DNA of 64,000 nucleotides from Sutcliffiella horikoshii DSM 8719 (GCA_001648575.1 LQXN01000058.1:62001-126000); one strand, 5' to 3'; numbered from the stretch's first letter, positions 9,013 to 18,508 are shown. Notes: generated by a model from the sequence alone, not told the origin. Numbers and translations are program-made.

Positions 9013-11001
9013 CTACAATTTAAATCTTTTAATCAGCTCACTCAGATCCTCACTCATTGCGAGCAACTCCTCGGCCGAATAAGCGATGCTGCTGATTGCC
9101 TTCACTTGCTCGTCAGTGGAAGCAGCAATTTCTTCCGTCCCTGCAGCAGACTGCTCGGCGATGGCGGAGATGCTTTGAACAGAAGCGAGGACTTCTTCCT
9201 TCGATTCGTTCATCTCGTTCATGTTGGTCATGATGTCTTCGATGAAACCTATAATGGAACGAATGTTGGTGGCAATTTCATCAAAGGATTCGCCGGTATC
9301 TTTAACGGCGGCACTTTGCTCCCCAGAGATCCGGCTCGTTCTTTCCATTTCCTCTCCAATCACCTTCGACTCTTCCTGGATGCTCGAAATCGTTTCTTTA
9401 ATGTGTTGGGTCGAATCGGCTGTCTGCTCGGCCAGTTTCCTTACTTCCGTAGCCACGACTGCAAATCCACGGCCATGTTCGCCAGCACGTGCCGCTTCGA
9501 TGCTTGCATTCAGCGCCAACAGATTTGTTTGATTGGAAATTTCGTTGATGGAGTGTGTGATTTCTTCAATACTATTAATTTTCTCGGTGAACTTGGTCAT
9601 CAATGTATTAAGGCTAAGCACAATTTCCGTTGACTCATTTGTATGGTCCTGCAGCACACTAAGCTTTCGCACTCCCGTCTCGTTAGCAGAAATAATCTGC
9701 CCCGAGAGCTCCTGAAGATCCTCTTGCTTGGATAAAACATCCTCAATATTATCTGCCAGGTTTTGGGTCCGGGAGTTTGTACCTTCTAAATCGGTTGCCT
9801 GTTGAACCGCCCCTTTTGAAAGCTCTTCGATTGCCCGGTTCATCTCTTCACTTGTTGCGGAAACTTCTTCTGTGACGGCGCTCATGTCTTCAACTGCCAC
9901 CTTCACTTTTTGAGAGGAATCTGAGACAGTGCCGATCATCTCGCGCATGTTGACTAACATGGTTTTAAAGGACACCGCCAAAAGGCCGATCTCATCCCGG
10001 GAACGAACCTTGATATCACCTGTCAAATCTCCCTCTGCCACCTTGGTCACTTCAGCGTTCAGTTCCAAGATCGGCTTGGTAATGAATCGGGCAAGCAGAA
10101 TGGTGGAGATACTTGCGACAACCAGAGCGATCACTCCCACAATTATGATGGTCCGCAGCATATCAAATGCCAACTGGAGCATGTCTTTTTCCAAAAATAC
10201 TCCGCCTATTTTCCAGCCTGTTTCAGTAATTGTATTAAAGGCCAGGACGCGATCCTCCCCGTTATAGGTATATCTCTGCACACCTTCCTTGTCCTCTTGG
10301 TAGATGTTTTCTATAAAGGGAAGGTCTTGATCTAGGAGGTTTTCGCCCATCAACGTGGGATGCACCAGCGCCACCCCGTAATTGTCCAAAAGAATGCTGT
10401 AACCGCCATAACCCAATTCCTTTTGGGCAACCAATGCCTCCAGAGCAGAAAGGTTAATGTCTGTGGCCAATACTCCTTCGACAACCCCGTTGGCCGTTAC
10501 GGCTTTTGCCAGCGTGATGACTGGCTCATTTTTACTTGCATCCATATAGACATCTGTAAAAATGACTTCACCCGGACTCAGCATGGCATTGACATACCAG
10601 CCTCTTGTAGTCGGATCAAAATCTGCCGGCAAGTCTGCTTGCGGTTCGGAAAAGAACCTTTTATCCTTTGTGGCAAGATATAGCACTTGCATATCAGGAT
10701 AATTCCCTAATATTTGATTAAATCCTTCTAACATAGTGGCTCTGTTCTCCGTTGACCCTTCTATGAGGAAATCACTTACTAAAGAGGTACTTCCATAAGA
10801 TGTTAGTAGATTAGAATAGTTATCCAAGTAAATATGTATTGTTTTTTCCAAATCTGCCATCGCCGCTTCCGCATCTGCAACAACGTCATGATCTATTTTT
10901 TTCTTTGCTTGACTATATGTAATGGCGCCGACACTGGCAATAATCAAAAAAATGAGTATCAAAAACGAAAAGACCAGTTTGCCTCTTAATGATGTAAACA
11001 T
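9013..11001 (-). CDS. Methyl-accepting chemotaxis protein with extracellular dCache domain
   Basis: A 662-residue transmembrane chemoreceptor. TM1 lies at about 9-30. An extracytoplasmic double-Cache ligand domain spans about 35-280, with the typical [11 protein letters not shown] and [12 protein letters not shown] motifs. TM2 lies at about 283-306, and HAMP at about 307-360 ([14 protein letters not shown]). The long cytoplasmic coiled coil has the conserved tip [19 protein letters not shown] near residue 495. In the family it senses small molecules and controls CheA through CheW. Gln/Glu pairs in the helices are likely methylation sites. The domain order is that of the B. subtilis Mcp/Tlp receptors; the ligand cannot be deduced. 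The start at 11001 follows AAAGGAG. Monocistronic, with its own terminator. Confidence 0.93.
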   Translation of the reverse strand: MFTSLRGKLVFSFLILIFLIIASVGAITYSQAKKKIDHDVVADAEAAMADLEKTIHIYLDNYSNLLTSYGSTSLVSDFLIEGSTENRATMLEGFNQILGNYPDMQVLYLATKDKRFFSEPQADLPADFDPTTRGWYVNAMLSPGEVIFTDVYMDASKNEPVITLAKAVTANGVVEGVLATDINLSALEALVAQKELGYGGYSILLDNYGVALVHPTLMGENLLDQDLPFIENIYQEDKEGVQRYTYNGEDRVLAFNTITETGWKIGGVFLEKDMLQLAFDMLRTIIIVGVIALVVASISTILLARFITKPILELNAEVTKVAEGDLTGDIKVRSRDEIGLLAVSFKTMLVNMREMIGTVSDSSQKVKVAVEDMSAVTEEVSATSEEMNRAIEELSKGAVQQATDLEGTNSRTQNLADNIEDVLSKQEDLQELSGQIISANETGVRKLSVLQDHTNESTEIVLSLNTLMTKFTEKINSIEEITHSINEISNQTNLLALNASIEAARAGEHGRGFAVVATEVRKLAEQTADSTQHIKETISSIQEESKVIGEEMERTSRISGEQSAAVKDTGESFDEIATNIRSIIGFIEDIMTNMNEMNESKEEVLASVQSISAIAEQSAAGTEEIAASTDEQVKAISSIAYSAEELLAMSEDLSELIKRFKL

Positions 11002-11106
11002 ATATGTATTTCTCCTTTGTTTTTAACAGTTAAACCTTTTATCGACATAGGAATTTAAATGTTAAGAAACAGAGGAAAAGTCAGTATTTTTTGAAAAAAA
11101 CCGGGA

Positions 11107-11520
11107 CTAAAGCCGCGCCGTCACAAGCGCTCCCATTCCAATAACTATAAACAATAGGCTCAGATATACCGCCAGCATTCCTACCTCCACTGTTTCCACC
11201 CCAAGAAGCGCAAGTGTCACGACAATCGCTGCGCTGCCTATAAATACGAAATATAAAGCTCCCAAGAAATAACGTTTCATCAACAACATACTGCGCTCAT
11301 CAAATTCCGGTAATTTCGGCTTTCTTTTTTTACGAAAGAACATGAACAGAAGTACTAAGGCAAGCCCTCCCACTGTACCTCCAAACATGGGAAGCAGTAG
11401 GCTATAATCAAAAACCCCCTCTTCACGGCCGATGATATAAATCCCCAACGCTCCGCCAATTTGCATACAGATCAAGATGACTACAAATGCCAACCAGAAC
11501 CACTTCTTATTAGTCTTCAT
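11107..11520 (-). CDS. Small four-helix membrane protein, partner of the XRE regulator
   Basis: A 137-residue protein with four predicted membrane helices (about 9-29, 42-62, 84-105 and 112-134) and a charged cytoplasmic loop, KKRKPKLPEFDERSMLLMKRY. I do not recognise a named function. It starts four bases after the stop of the XRE gene, so it is the second gene of that small operon. Pairs of a short XRE repressor and a small polytopic membrane protein are common in Bacillus, and the membrane partner is usually of unknown role. Confidence 0.75.
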   Translation of the reverse strand: MKTNKKWFWLAFVVILICMQIGGALGIYIIGREEGVFDYSLLLPMFGGTVGGLALVLLFMFFRKKRKPKLPEFDERSMLLMKRYFLGALYFVFIGSAAIVVTLALLGVETVEVGMLAVYLSLLFIVIGMGALVTARL

Positions 11521-11524
11521 TTCC

Positions 11525-11740
11525 TTACTCCCCCTTTTTCGTCTCTTCTAGATAAAACATTTCCTCCATCGGCACATCAAAATAGGCAATCAGTTTGAGG
11601 GCCAATTCCAAGCTTGGGTTGTACTTGTTTTTCTCAATGGCATTAACCGTTTGCCTGGTGATTTGGAGATCTTCGGCCATCTTGATTTGGGTGATTCCAC
11701 GCTTTTGCCGAATTTCTTTAATATGATTGATTACTGCCAC
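11525..11740 (-). CDS. Short XRE-family helix-turn-helix repressor
   Basis: A 71-residue protein that is almost entirely one HTH_3 domain: HIKEIRQKRGITQ, then QITRQTVNAIEKNKYNPSL as the recognition region, with tail YLEETKKGE. The start is GTG 11740 behind GGAGGGG; an open frame reaches to 11824 but runs through the promoter and operators, so the longer version is rejected. A promoter with two copies of a 16-bp palindrome lies just upstream, which suggests autorepression. The gene is co-transcribed with the four-helix membrane protein. Confidence 0.88.
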   Translation of the reverse strand: MAVINHIKEIRQKRGITQIKMAEDLQITRQTVNAIEKNKYNPSLELALKLIAYFDVPMEEMFYLEETKKGE

Positions 11741-11760
11741 GGGCGTCCCCTCCATAAAAG

Positions 11761-11776
11761 GTAAAGATATCTTTAC
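11761..11776. promoter_or_regulatory. XRE operator, downstream copy
   Basis: Perfect 16-bp palindrome GTAAAGATATCTTTAC immediately before the XRE ribosome binding site. An identical 16-mer is at 11805-11820. The two copies bracket the -10 region, the usual arrangement for autorepression. Confidence 0.75.
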
Positions 11777-11780
11777 ATTG

Positions 11781-11809
11781 ACTATAAACAAAATAAGGAA
11801 ATGTGTAAA
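11781..11809 (-). promoter_or_regulatory. SigA-type promoter of the XRE operon
   Basis: On the minus strand TTTACA (11804-11809), 17 bases, TATAGT (11781-11786). The -35 hexamer lies inside the large palindrome, and the expected transcription start falls at the edge of the second palindrome. Confidence 0.8.
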
Positions 11810-11830
11810 GATATCTTTACACATTTCCTT
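11795..11830. promoter_or_regulatory. 36-bp perfect palindrome: XRE operator and likely terminator of the ABC operon
   Basis: Each half is 18 bases and the halves are exactly complementary. The core 16-mer (11805-11820) repeats the operator at 11761. Nine bases separate it from the ABC permease stop codon at 11840. On the minus strand it is followed by a T-rich tract (ATTTTGTTT), so the same sequence can act as the terminator hairpin of the ABC operon and as the -35 operator of the XRE operon. Confidence 0.7.
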
Positions 11831-11839
11831 AGAAAAAAT

Positions 11840-12943
11840 TTACACCGTTGCTTTCCGCTCCATCAGGTTCAATCCAATCCCCATAAAGAGGACACCCATG
11901 AAAAATAGGATGGAGGCTGGAAGGAGAAATTGCGACCAGGACCAATCCAAGAGGGTGGCGCCTTTCAACATTTCCATCCCGTATGTCATTGGAATCAATT
12001 TTGACAAGGTGAGCAATGCCTCTGACTGAACGATTTCAAGTGGCCAATAGGCGCCACCGATCATGGCCATACTCACTGAAATCAGCGGAATGACTGCATC
12101 CAACTGCCTTGGGTTGGTGGCAATCGCACTTATCAGTATCCCAAGGGACACGATCGCAAATAAAAATGGGATGATAACAAGGAGTATCATGGGATATCCC
12201 CCTTTTAAGTCCACTCCTAAAACGAAGTGGAAGAATGTATAGATGAGCGCCAGTTGTAAGTAGCCAAGTAAAAAGCTGAAGCTTACATGCCCCATATACA
12301 GCTGTACTTTCGTTAACGGAGACAAAATCATCCGATTCCACATTCCATTTCTCTTTTGATCCAATATTGTACTCACCGTGAAGGTAACTGTAAAGATGAC
12401 AAAGAAAAGCGAGAATCCAAACAATGCCTGCAGAGAAGAATCGTAGACGAATTCGCTCTCTTTGAAGGATTTTTCAGAGACCGCAAAAAGCCCGCTGCTT
12501 TCTTCTACTTTCTTCCTCAATTCGTCTGTTGTTGTATGGAGTCTTTCCGCTGCCTCTGAAAGGGTGCTCTCTGACTGGACAACATTCGCTATCTGCGCCT
12601 CTATAAGATTGGTGTTGGGGGTTGTGGCACTAAGATAAAGTTTGTAGCTGTCCCTCTCCAATTGCACCCCCATATCGATGGCGCCTTTTTCAAGTTTTTC
12701 CTTAACGGCGGATTCTTTTTCAGAAACAAAAACGGTACTCTCCGTCTTGGCATTAAGTGACTGAATCAGTCCTGCTTGTTCTGCCTCAGAAAGATTTGTA
12801 GAAAATACAGGGACCTCCAACGGTTCCGCTTGATTCACCTGTCCTAATGCAATTGCGAATACAAATGTCAGGACTATCATTCCGATCACCGCAAATGGCT
12901 GCCTTCTTAAGTACTGTAAATGGTTGATTAGGATTGCCCTCAT
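11840..12943 (-). CDS. ABC-2 type exporter permease (LnrN-like)
   Basis: A 367-residue protein with one N-terminal helix (about 18-35), an extracytoplasmic domain of about 130 residues, then five helices from about 172 to 360. This is the layout of ABC-2 permeases of the YhgE/LnrMN kind. Its start codon directly abuts the stop of the preceding permease gene; together they form a heterodimer driven by the ATPase at 14219. Gene order and size match B. subtilis lnrN (yfiN), which exports polyene-like linearmycins. Substrate specificity here is inferred only from synteny with the nearby two-component system. Confidence 0.85.
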   Translation of the reverse strand: MRAILINHLQYLRRQPFAVIGMIVLTFVFAIALGQVNQAEPLEVPVFSTNLSEAEQAGLIQSLNAKTESTVFVSEKESAVKEKLEKGAIDMGVQLERDSYKLYLSATTPNTNLIEAQIANVVQSESTLSEAAERLHTTTDELRKKVEESSGLFAVSEKSFKESEFVYDSSLQALFGFSLFFVIFTVTFTVSTILDQKRNGMWNRMILSPLTKVQLYMGHVSFSFLLGYLQLALIYTFFHFVLGVDLKGGYPMILLVIIPFLFAIVSLGILISAIATNPRQLDAVIPLISVSMAMIGGAYWPLEIVQSEALLTLSKLIPMTYGMEMLKGATLLDWSWSQFLLPASILFFMGVLFMGIGLNLMERKATV

Positions 12944-14206
12944 TTATATCAACCTCCTTTTCGGAAAAATAGGAATGGCGATCAGGAGGAGGGCGATACT
13001 CACCACTGACAAGCGGAAAAGGTTACCCGTGACTGCTGAAAGCTCTCCGCCACTTAATATTTTTAGATACCCCTGCAAGGCAGCCCCGTTCGGTGTGAAG
13101 GATGCAATCGTAAACATCGTGTCGGAGACCTCATTCCAAGGAATAAAGCTACCACCCACGAATGCAAACACACTGACAAGGAATCCGGAAAACATCGTGG
13201 ATACCCGATGCGTTTCAAAGCGGTAATTCAAAGCGGTGATCAATACTGCCATGGATCCGACCACAAAACTGAAAAACAGCGTAATCAAGAGGAAGGCGAT
13301 CAGGTCGGGCCAAATCACCTGATATATCAGAGCGGCCAAACCGTACAACGCACACAACTGAAGGAAACAAATCAGGACCGCTGAAAACCACTTGCTTGTC
13401 GCGTACATCCAAGGGTTGGTATTGGTAAGCAAGATGCGATCATACACAAATGTGGCTTTTTCAAAATAAGCATAGCCAGCGACAAAAGATACGACATATA
13501 AAGCAAACATCGTACTCATTCCCACAGCAAAATAACCAAAGGAATCAACGGGCACCTTTCCGTCCACCGTTACAGTTTCACCTGTGACCTCAGCTACATT
13601 CTCGAAACTCGGGATTGCCTGATTCGTTTGTTGGGCCACCTGTGTCAACACCGTTTGCAGCCGCATTTGCTCGGTAAAATTCTCTACCACATCTGAGATG
13701 ACACTGGCTTCCAATCCCTTACCATCGTTTAAGTATAGCTCCAATTCTTTTGAAGTTGCCTGGTTGAAAAACTGCCCTTTCCAAGTCTCCAAGCGAAGCC
13801 CCTCCTCAAATTGTAGGACTCCTGCATAATTGTCATTGGCAAGCGCCGCTTCCAGATCTGTTTCTTGTTTAACTTTCAGCAAATCTTGAAGCTCCTCTTT
13901 CATTACAGTGTCCACGAGCAACTCCGGCAAGGAAGTTTGTTCTGCCGCTTCCAGGATCTGCGTTCTAGCTTGGTCAGGAATATTTTCGGATTGCATCCAT
14001 TCATCGAATTGGGCTAATTCGGCAGTGAAGTCGCCTTGATCAATGACTGCCACCTGCGCATTAAGGGTAATGTTTCCCCCAGAGTTCCCCCCTAATGCAA
14101 AACCAAGGATCGTAATTAACACAAATGGCATCGCAAGCAAGATCAGGACTTCTTTTTTATCTCGAAGCAAGTGAAGGAGATCTTTTTTGATAAACGCACT
14201 TAACAC
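12944..14206 (-). CDS. ABC-2 type exporter permease (LnrM-like)
   Basis: A 420-residue permease. A first helix at about 20-40 (EVLILLAMPFVLITILGFAL) precedes a large extracytoplasmic, Gln/Glu-rich helical domain (about 45-225). A block of five to six membrane helices follows at about 226-412. It lies between the ATPase (12-base gap) and the second permease (no gap), giving an ATPase-permease-permease operon. It is probably the heterodimer partner of the gene at 11840. The assignment as LnrM-like rests on gene order rather than on residue-level motifs. Confidence 0.85.
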   Translation of the reverse strand: MLSAFIKKDLLHLLRDKKEVLILLAMPFVLITILGFALGGNSGGNITLNAQVAVIDQGDFTAELAQFDEWMQSENIPDQARTQILEAAEQTSLPELLVDTVMKEELQDLLKVKQETDLEAALANDNYAGVLQFEEGLRLETWKGQFFNQATSKELELYLNDGKGLEASVISDVVENFTEQMRLQTVLTQVAQQTNQAIPSFENVAEVTGETVTVDGKVPVDSFGYFAVGMSTMFALYVVSFVAGYAYFEKATFVYDRILLTNTNPWMYATSKWFSAVLICFLQLCALYGLAALIYQVIWPDLIAFLLITLFFSFVVGSMAVLITALNYRFETHRVSTMFSGFLVSVFAFVGGSFIPWNEVSDTMFTIASFTPNGAALQGYLKILSGGELSAVTGNLFRLSVVSIALLLIAIPIFPKRRLI

Positions 14207-14218
14207 ACCAGAGTCCCC

Positions 14219-15151
14219 CTAATCCCGAAGCTTGCGACCGGTCAGATGCAAAAAGACATCCTCTAGAGTCGGTGCTTTTATTTGTATTCCTTTAAGTGGA
14301 CTGTCTGTTTGCTTTGCGGCATCAAAGACATCTTCGAGTAGGTTGATTTTCTTTGGAGCAAGCAAAATTATTTTCTTATCAAGCGTAGTTACGGATGAAA
14401 TGGCTGGAATGCCCTCGAGCTTTTCGATGAATGCAGGATGGACTTCTTCCACTTCCACTTCGATGGTATGCTCGGAGGATAGGATGTTCTTCACTTCATC
14501 CTTTGTCCCGGATGCGATCACCTCGCCGCGGTCCATGATATAGAGGCGTTGACAAAGAAACTCCACTTCCTCCATATAATGACTTGTGTAAAGAACCGTA
14601 ATCCCTTTTTCTTCATTCAGTTTTTTCACCGTTTCCAAGATGTAATTTCTTGATTGCGGATCGATTCCGACAGTCGGTTCATCCATGATCAAGATTTCCG
14701 GTCTGTGGAGCAGTGCCACCGCAATATTAAGTCTTCGCTTCATCCCTCCGGAAAATTGCTTTACCGGTTCTTTTTGTCGCTGTTCAAGACCGACCAACGT
14801 CAGGACTTCTTCTATTCTCTGTTTTAATTCGCTTTTGGGCAGTTTGTAAATCCTCCCGAAAAAACTCATATTTTCATAGGCTGTCAGTTCTGGGAAGACG
14901 GCGATCTCCTGCGGGACGACTCCCAGGATCTCCCTTAGGTGCTGCGGTTGCTCTTTGACACTCTGGCCTTTTAGTAAAACATCCCCGCTTGTCGGTCGGA
15001 CAAGGGAAGAAAGCATGGAGATGGTGGTGGACTTTCCGGCTCCGTTCGGTCCAAGCAGCCCCACCGTTTCCCCTTTCTCCAAGTATAAATTGACGCCTTT
15101 GACGGCTTGTGTATTTTTATAAGTTTTCATTAGTTGAATGGCTTCTAACAT
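14219..15151 (-). CDS. ABC transporter ATP-binding protein (LnrL-like)
   Basis: A 310-residue ATPase of the ABC-2 (DrrA/NatA) class. Walker A is GPNGAGKS near residue 34, the Q-loop VPQEIAVFPELTAYENM, the signature FSGGMKRRLN near 134 and Walker B ILIMDEPTVGIDP near 153, with switch His in YTSHYMEE. A C-terminal regulatory segment ends in the family motif PTLEDVFLHLTGRKLRD. It is the first gene of the exporter operon and is strikingly similar to the ATPase at 48891 (shared DEPTVGIDPQSRN and HYMEEV), so the two modules are probably paralogous. Its own promoter region lies at 15152-15270 downstream of a terminator. Confidence 0.93.
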   Translation of the reverse strand: MLEAIQLMKTYKNTQAVKGVNLYLEKGETVGLLGPNGAGKSTTISMLSSLVRPTSGDVLLKGQSVKEQPQHLREILGVVPQEIAVFPELTAYENMSFFGRIYKLPKSELKQRIEEVLTLVGLEQRQKEPVKQFSGGMKRRLNIAVALLHRPEILIMDEPTVGIDPQSRNYILETVKKLNEEKGITVLYTSHYMEEVEFLCQRLYIMDRGEVIASGTKDEVKNILSSEHTIEVEVEEVHPAFIEKLEGIPAISSVTTLDKKIILLAPKKINLLEDVFDAAKQTDSPLKGIQIKAPTLEDVFLHLTGRKLRD

Positions 15152-15184
15152 GTTTCTGAAGACCCCCTTTGTATTTCTACTATA

Positions 15185-15235
15185 CTATCGGTATGAGGGG
15201 AGTTAACCTGAAGAAGGTCATTAGTTTGCGGGGAT
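15185..15235 (-). promoter_or_regulatory. Promoter region of the LnrLMN-like operon with an imperfect dyad
   Basis: The minus strand shows TATAGT as a likely -10, about 40 bases before the ATPase start. Upstream is an imperfect inverted repeat, TGACCT-N5-AGGTTA, a plausible site for the response regulator encoded 1.5 kb upstream. Inference from position only. Confidence 0.35.
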
Positions 15236-15262
15236 GGGGGTGACTTTAGTCATATTTCAAGA

Positions 15263-15287
15263 AAAAAAATAGGCGAAGCACATGCCT
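15263..15287 (-). terminator. Terminator of the DUF58 gene
   Basis: Short stem AGGC / GCCT (15271-15287) overlapping the DUF58 stop codon, followed on the minus strand by a run of T. It separates the DUF58 transcript from the ABC operon. Confidence 0.6.
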
Positions 15288-16555
15288 CACCCAACAATCT
15301 TCCTTTTTTCAAGTGATGGCATTTTTACCATCTTCACTTCTTCTCCTGTAGCCACCAGGGTGAATCCCTCGGTGGACTGCGGCAGATCCCACTTCTCGAT
15401 GGTCTCTTGTTCTGCACAAGCAATCACATAGGGATATGCTAGTGCATGCTGATGGACCACTTGAGCAAACATCGACGGTGGGATCATCACATTTTCTATC
15501 TTGATCCGAGCAAGTAACATCAGGGCAAAATTTAGCTGTTGCTTACCTTCCCCTGCATTCAGCATGATATATGACGGACTCCCAAACTTCTTGATGTTAA
15601 CCAGAATCGAAAATGTGATATTGTGCTTTGTTGCATATTGCACCAAAAACGCCATTCCGCGGAGCTTGTCCTCAAAGCAGCTTGTGCTGATATCAATGAT
15701 GAACAGCCAGGATAATTGGGATGTCCGCTCATACACTTTAGACTGCAGACTAGCCATTTTGGCCGTCGCCTTCCAATGAATTTGTCCAAATGGATCCCCA
15801 TTTACATATTCCCTGGTGCCAAGCACTCTACTTTTCTCTTCAAATAGTGAACTTCTGGAAGGCTGCTCCCCCTGCTTTTTCGGAAGGATTCTTTCAAGTC
15901 CCATCACCTGCTCACTTCTCGGGTAGACGATAACTTCAAATTTCATCCTGTCCCTTGTCTGAAGATATACCTTGCCCCATCCAAAGAAAGAATCAATCTC
16001 CATGTCGAATAACTGGAGCTGGGCCACCCCTCTCCTCACAGCGGTAAAAGGGAGCTCCACCTCCCATTGACTTCTACCAATCTGTTGAAAGGGAAAGTGC
16101 AGCTGGTTGATATGCATTAGCTCTTCCCCGTGCTGAAACAAGATACTCTTGTCCGTTCCCACCCTTAGCCTCCCGAAAAAAATCGGCAGTAAACTGTTAT
16201 GGGTGATTCTTAGCCTTAACATCCCCTTATCCTCAGTAAACAGCTTCAAACGCTCCTCGATAATGCGGACCTCAAGCCTTTTGGCCACATGGGTGAGATA
16301 GAGGTAGTTCCCCCACATGTAAGCAAAAATAGCGAAAAAAATGAAAATCAATGGAGTGGGCCCAAGGAAGACGACGGAAGACAGCAGGATGAGAAGCAAG
16401 GCATTTACCTTTCGAAGCTGTTTTTCGTTCTCAATCTGATGTATCCATCCGCTCCACTCTCCATTTGTATATCGCTTATTCCCCTTACCCCCGACCCGAT
16501 CTTTTATCCGTTGAAACCGTGTTTTCATAATCAAATCATATTGGTTAGGATCCAT
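15287..16555 (-). CDS. DUF58 domain protein
   Basis: A 422-residue protein. Two membrane helices lie at about 49-66 and 68-86. An extracytoplasmic-like region follows, then the DUF58 signature GTREYVNGDPFGQIHWKATA near residue 250 and a vWA-like fold with IIDIS near 288. In most bacteria DUF58 proteins sit beside a MoxR ATPase and a transglutaminase-like protein; neither is present here. Instead it lies between the response regulator and the ABC exporter, which is unusual. The start at 16555 has AAAGGAGG. Molecular function of the family is not established. Confidence 0.88.
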   Translation of the reverse strand: MDPNQYDLIMKTRFQRIKDRVGGKGNKRYTNGEWSGWIHQIENEKQLRKVNALLLILLSSVVFLGPTPLIFIFFAIFAYMWGNYLYLTHVAKRLEVRIIEERLKLFTEDKGMLRLRITHNSLLPIFFGRLRVGTDKSILFQHGEELMHINQLHFPFQQIGRSQWEVELPFTAVRRGVAQLQLFDMEIDSFFGWGKVYLQTRDRMKFEVIVYPRSEQVMGLERILPKKQGEQPSRSSLFEEKSRVLGTREYVNGDPFGQIHWKATAKMASLQSKVYERTSQLSWLFIIDISTSCFEDKLRGMAFLVQYATKHNITFSILVNIKKFGSPSYIMLNAGEGKQQLNFALMLLARIKIENVMIPPSMFAQVVHQHALAYPYVIACAEQETIEKWDLPQSTEGFTLVATGEEVKMVKMPSLEKRKIVG

Positions 16556-16735
16556 CTCTCGTCCTCCTTTTATTGGTTTTAGGTGAATCGGGTGATTTAT
16601 AGAGGCATGGGCTTTTTGTTGGGGTCGGTGTGATTTGTTGGCACTCTTTTTCGAACTGAACGTGCTGGTTTAATTGGGGGGCGGGAAAAATAGAATGCAA
16701 CATAACACCCAGACTCAAACTTCCCCACAATCCAC

Positions 16736-17374
16736 CTACACAATCCCATTTCGAATCGCAAAGATCGCGAGCTGTGTGCGATCCCTCAAGCCTAGCTTCT
16801 GCAAAATGACGGTCACGTGATTTTTCACCGTACCTACAGACAGATGCAGGGCTTCTGCGATTTCCTGATTATTTTTTCCTTCTCCGACAAGCTGTAAAAT
16901 AGACCGCTCCCGACCTGTCAACTCGACCACTTTCATACCAGATGGCTCGGCCGGCCGGTTGATCAATCTTGGGACCACCTTCCCCGCGACAGATGCATCA
17001 ATGGAGATCCCCCCGTTCAAGCAACTCTCGATGGATGATAACAGGCTCGCAGCATCGGCATCTTTCAAGAGATATCCCAATGCTCCAAGTTTCAGCGCCT
17101 CCATCGCATACTCATCATCAGCAAAAGTCGTCAGTATCAACACTTTCGCTTTCGGGTCACGCTGCCTGATGACCTTTGTCGCTTCAATTCCTGTCATAAC
17201 TGGCATACGTACATCCATCAGCACCAAGTCCACCAGGTGTTTCTCGTATGCGTCCACTGCTTCTTTCCCATTTGCGACCTCAGCTACAACCCGAAACGAA
17301 GGATGCTGTTCAATCATCATTCTGATGCCCTGACGAACCAACGCCTGGTCTTCCGCTAGCAATATATTAATCAC
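16736..17374 (-). CDS. NarL/LuxR-family response regulator (LnrK-like)
   Basis: A 212-residue protein. The receiver domain at 1-120 has acidic pocket E8/D9, phospho-acceptor D54 (LVLMDVRMP), T82-type switch (LTTF) and K104. The LuxR-type HTH lies at about 148-208 (LTGRERSILQLVGEGKNNQEIA). The start is GTG 17374, immediately after the kinase stop codon, so the pair is translationally coupled. By analogy with LnrK it should activate the ABC operon at 15151. Confidence 0.93.
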   Translation of the reverse strand: MINILLAEDQALVRQGIRMMIEQHPSFRVVAEVANGKEAVDAYEKHLVDLVLMDVRMPVMTGIEATKVIRQRDPKAKVLILTTFADDEYAMEALKLGALGYLLKDADAASLLSSIESCLNGGISIDASVAGKVVPRLINRPAEPSGMKVVELTGRERSILQLVGEGKNNQEIAEALHLSVGTVKNHVTVILQKLGLRDRTQLAIFAIRNGIV

Positions 17375-18508
17375 TTAATATGTAACTCCCTTCAAAGGGA
17401 AAATCCCCTTCACTGAAAAATAACCCCCGGTGACTTCCCGCTCCATCCGTCCGTTCAAGCCTTCCATACGTTTACGCATGTTTAGCAGTCCAAAGCCTTC
17501 TTCCACAGGACTTGAAATCTCCATCTTATTTTCCACCTTGACCTGGAAGCTGTACTCTCCAATGATTTCAAGTATGATGGAGATTTCCCTTGAGCTCCCA
17601 TGCCTCATCGCATTGGTGAGCCCTTCCTGCACAAATCGGTATACCGCAATATTTTGCTCATTGGTGAGTGGCTGTGAAAGCACACCGGTTTTTGTCGTCA
17701 ACTGCACCCTCATCTGACTTTCCGCCTCTAACTTTCTGATCAGATGAATCACAGACGCAATTCCTTGCTCTTCTTCTCCCTGCAAGGCCTTCACCGCTTT
17801 TCGCATCCCATCGAGGCTTTCACGGGCCAGTTGCTTGGACTGCTTCACCATAGACGCGATCTTTCCTTCCCCTGCTGCCTGCTCCGCCACTGCCAGCTGC
17901 ATCATGAGTGCTGTCAGTTGGTGGCCGACCGAATCATGAATATCCCGTGCAATCCGGTTTCGTTCCTCGACTCTGGCAACCTCCTCATTTTCAAGGACCT
18001 GCCTCTTCAATGCGCGATACTCAACCAACAAGCTTTTCCACTCTCTATCAAACTTCTCATTATCACGGAAATACCGATGGGTAAGCGCCCCTACCCCAAT
18101 CAACATGATGAAAAGAAATAAATGATAGTAAAATAGATCAGAAACCGCCAGAACGCTAAGGGTGAACATAGTTGGCAAGAGAACAGCCATTGTTGTGAGA
18201 ACTAACTGTTTGGTGGCGAAAGATTGCATTCCTTCCATCAATAAAAAATAGACCAACAGCCAAGGTAAAATATCAAACGGTGTCAGAATAAAGTGTTGCA
18301 CCAATACCACCACACCACTTGCCAATAAATAAGTCACCCATTTCGCTTTCCAAATGGGCATGGAAAAATAAAGCCCCAAATACATTCCCGCCGCAAAAAG
18401 ATAGACAGCCAACAGCGTACCTGATAACGAATAGTAGAACGGCATGATTAAGAGAATCGCGCATACAAAACAGAGTTTTATCCAAATTAAACTAATTCTG
18501 TTACCCAT
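17375..18508 (-). CDS. Sensor histidine kinase, HisKA_3 type (LnrJ-like)
   Basis: A 377-residue kinase. About five to six membrane helices fill the first 145 residues without a sizeable extracytoplasmic domain, so the sensor is intramembrane. The DHp helix has H191 in ARDIHDSVGHQLTALMMQL and the HATPase_c domain has NAMRHG and GFGLLNMRKRMEGL. This is the NarL-type kinase class that includes LnrJ, LiaS and DesK. Together with the response regulator and the downstream ABC operon it forms an antibiotic/lipid-stress exporter module. A LexA-like palindrome lies 57 bases before the start. Confidence 0.92.
   Translation of the reverse strand: MGNRISLIWIKLCFVCAILLIMPFYYSLSGTLLAVYLFAAGMYLGLYFSMPIWKAKWVTYLLASGVVVLVQHFILTPFDILPWLLVYFLLMEGMQSFATKQLVLTTMAVLLPTMFTLSVLAVSDLFYYHLFLFIMLIGVGALTHRYFRDNEKFDREWKSLLVEYRALKRQVLENEEVARVEERNRIARDIHDSVGHQLTALMMQLAVAEQAAGEGKIASMVKQSKQLARESLDGMRKAVKALQGEEEQGIASVIHLIRKLEAESQMRVQLTTKTGVLSQPLTNEQNIAVYRFVQEGLTNAMRHGSSREISIILEIIGEYSFQVKVENKMEISSPVEEGFGLLNMRKRMEGLNGRMEREVTGGYFSVKGIFPLKGVTY

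Noticed and set aside
11741-11824. N-terminal extension of the XRE regulator
   Set aside because: The extension would translate the promoter and both operators; GTG 11740 has the proper GGAGGGG site.
16545-16730. 61-codon minus-strand frame before the DUF58 gene
   Set aside because: It overlaps the DUF58 start and ribosome binding site and lacks its own.
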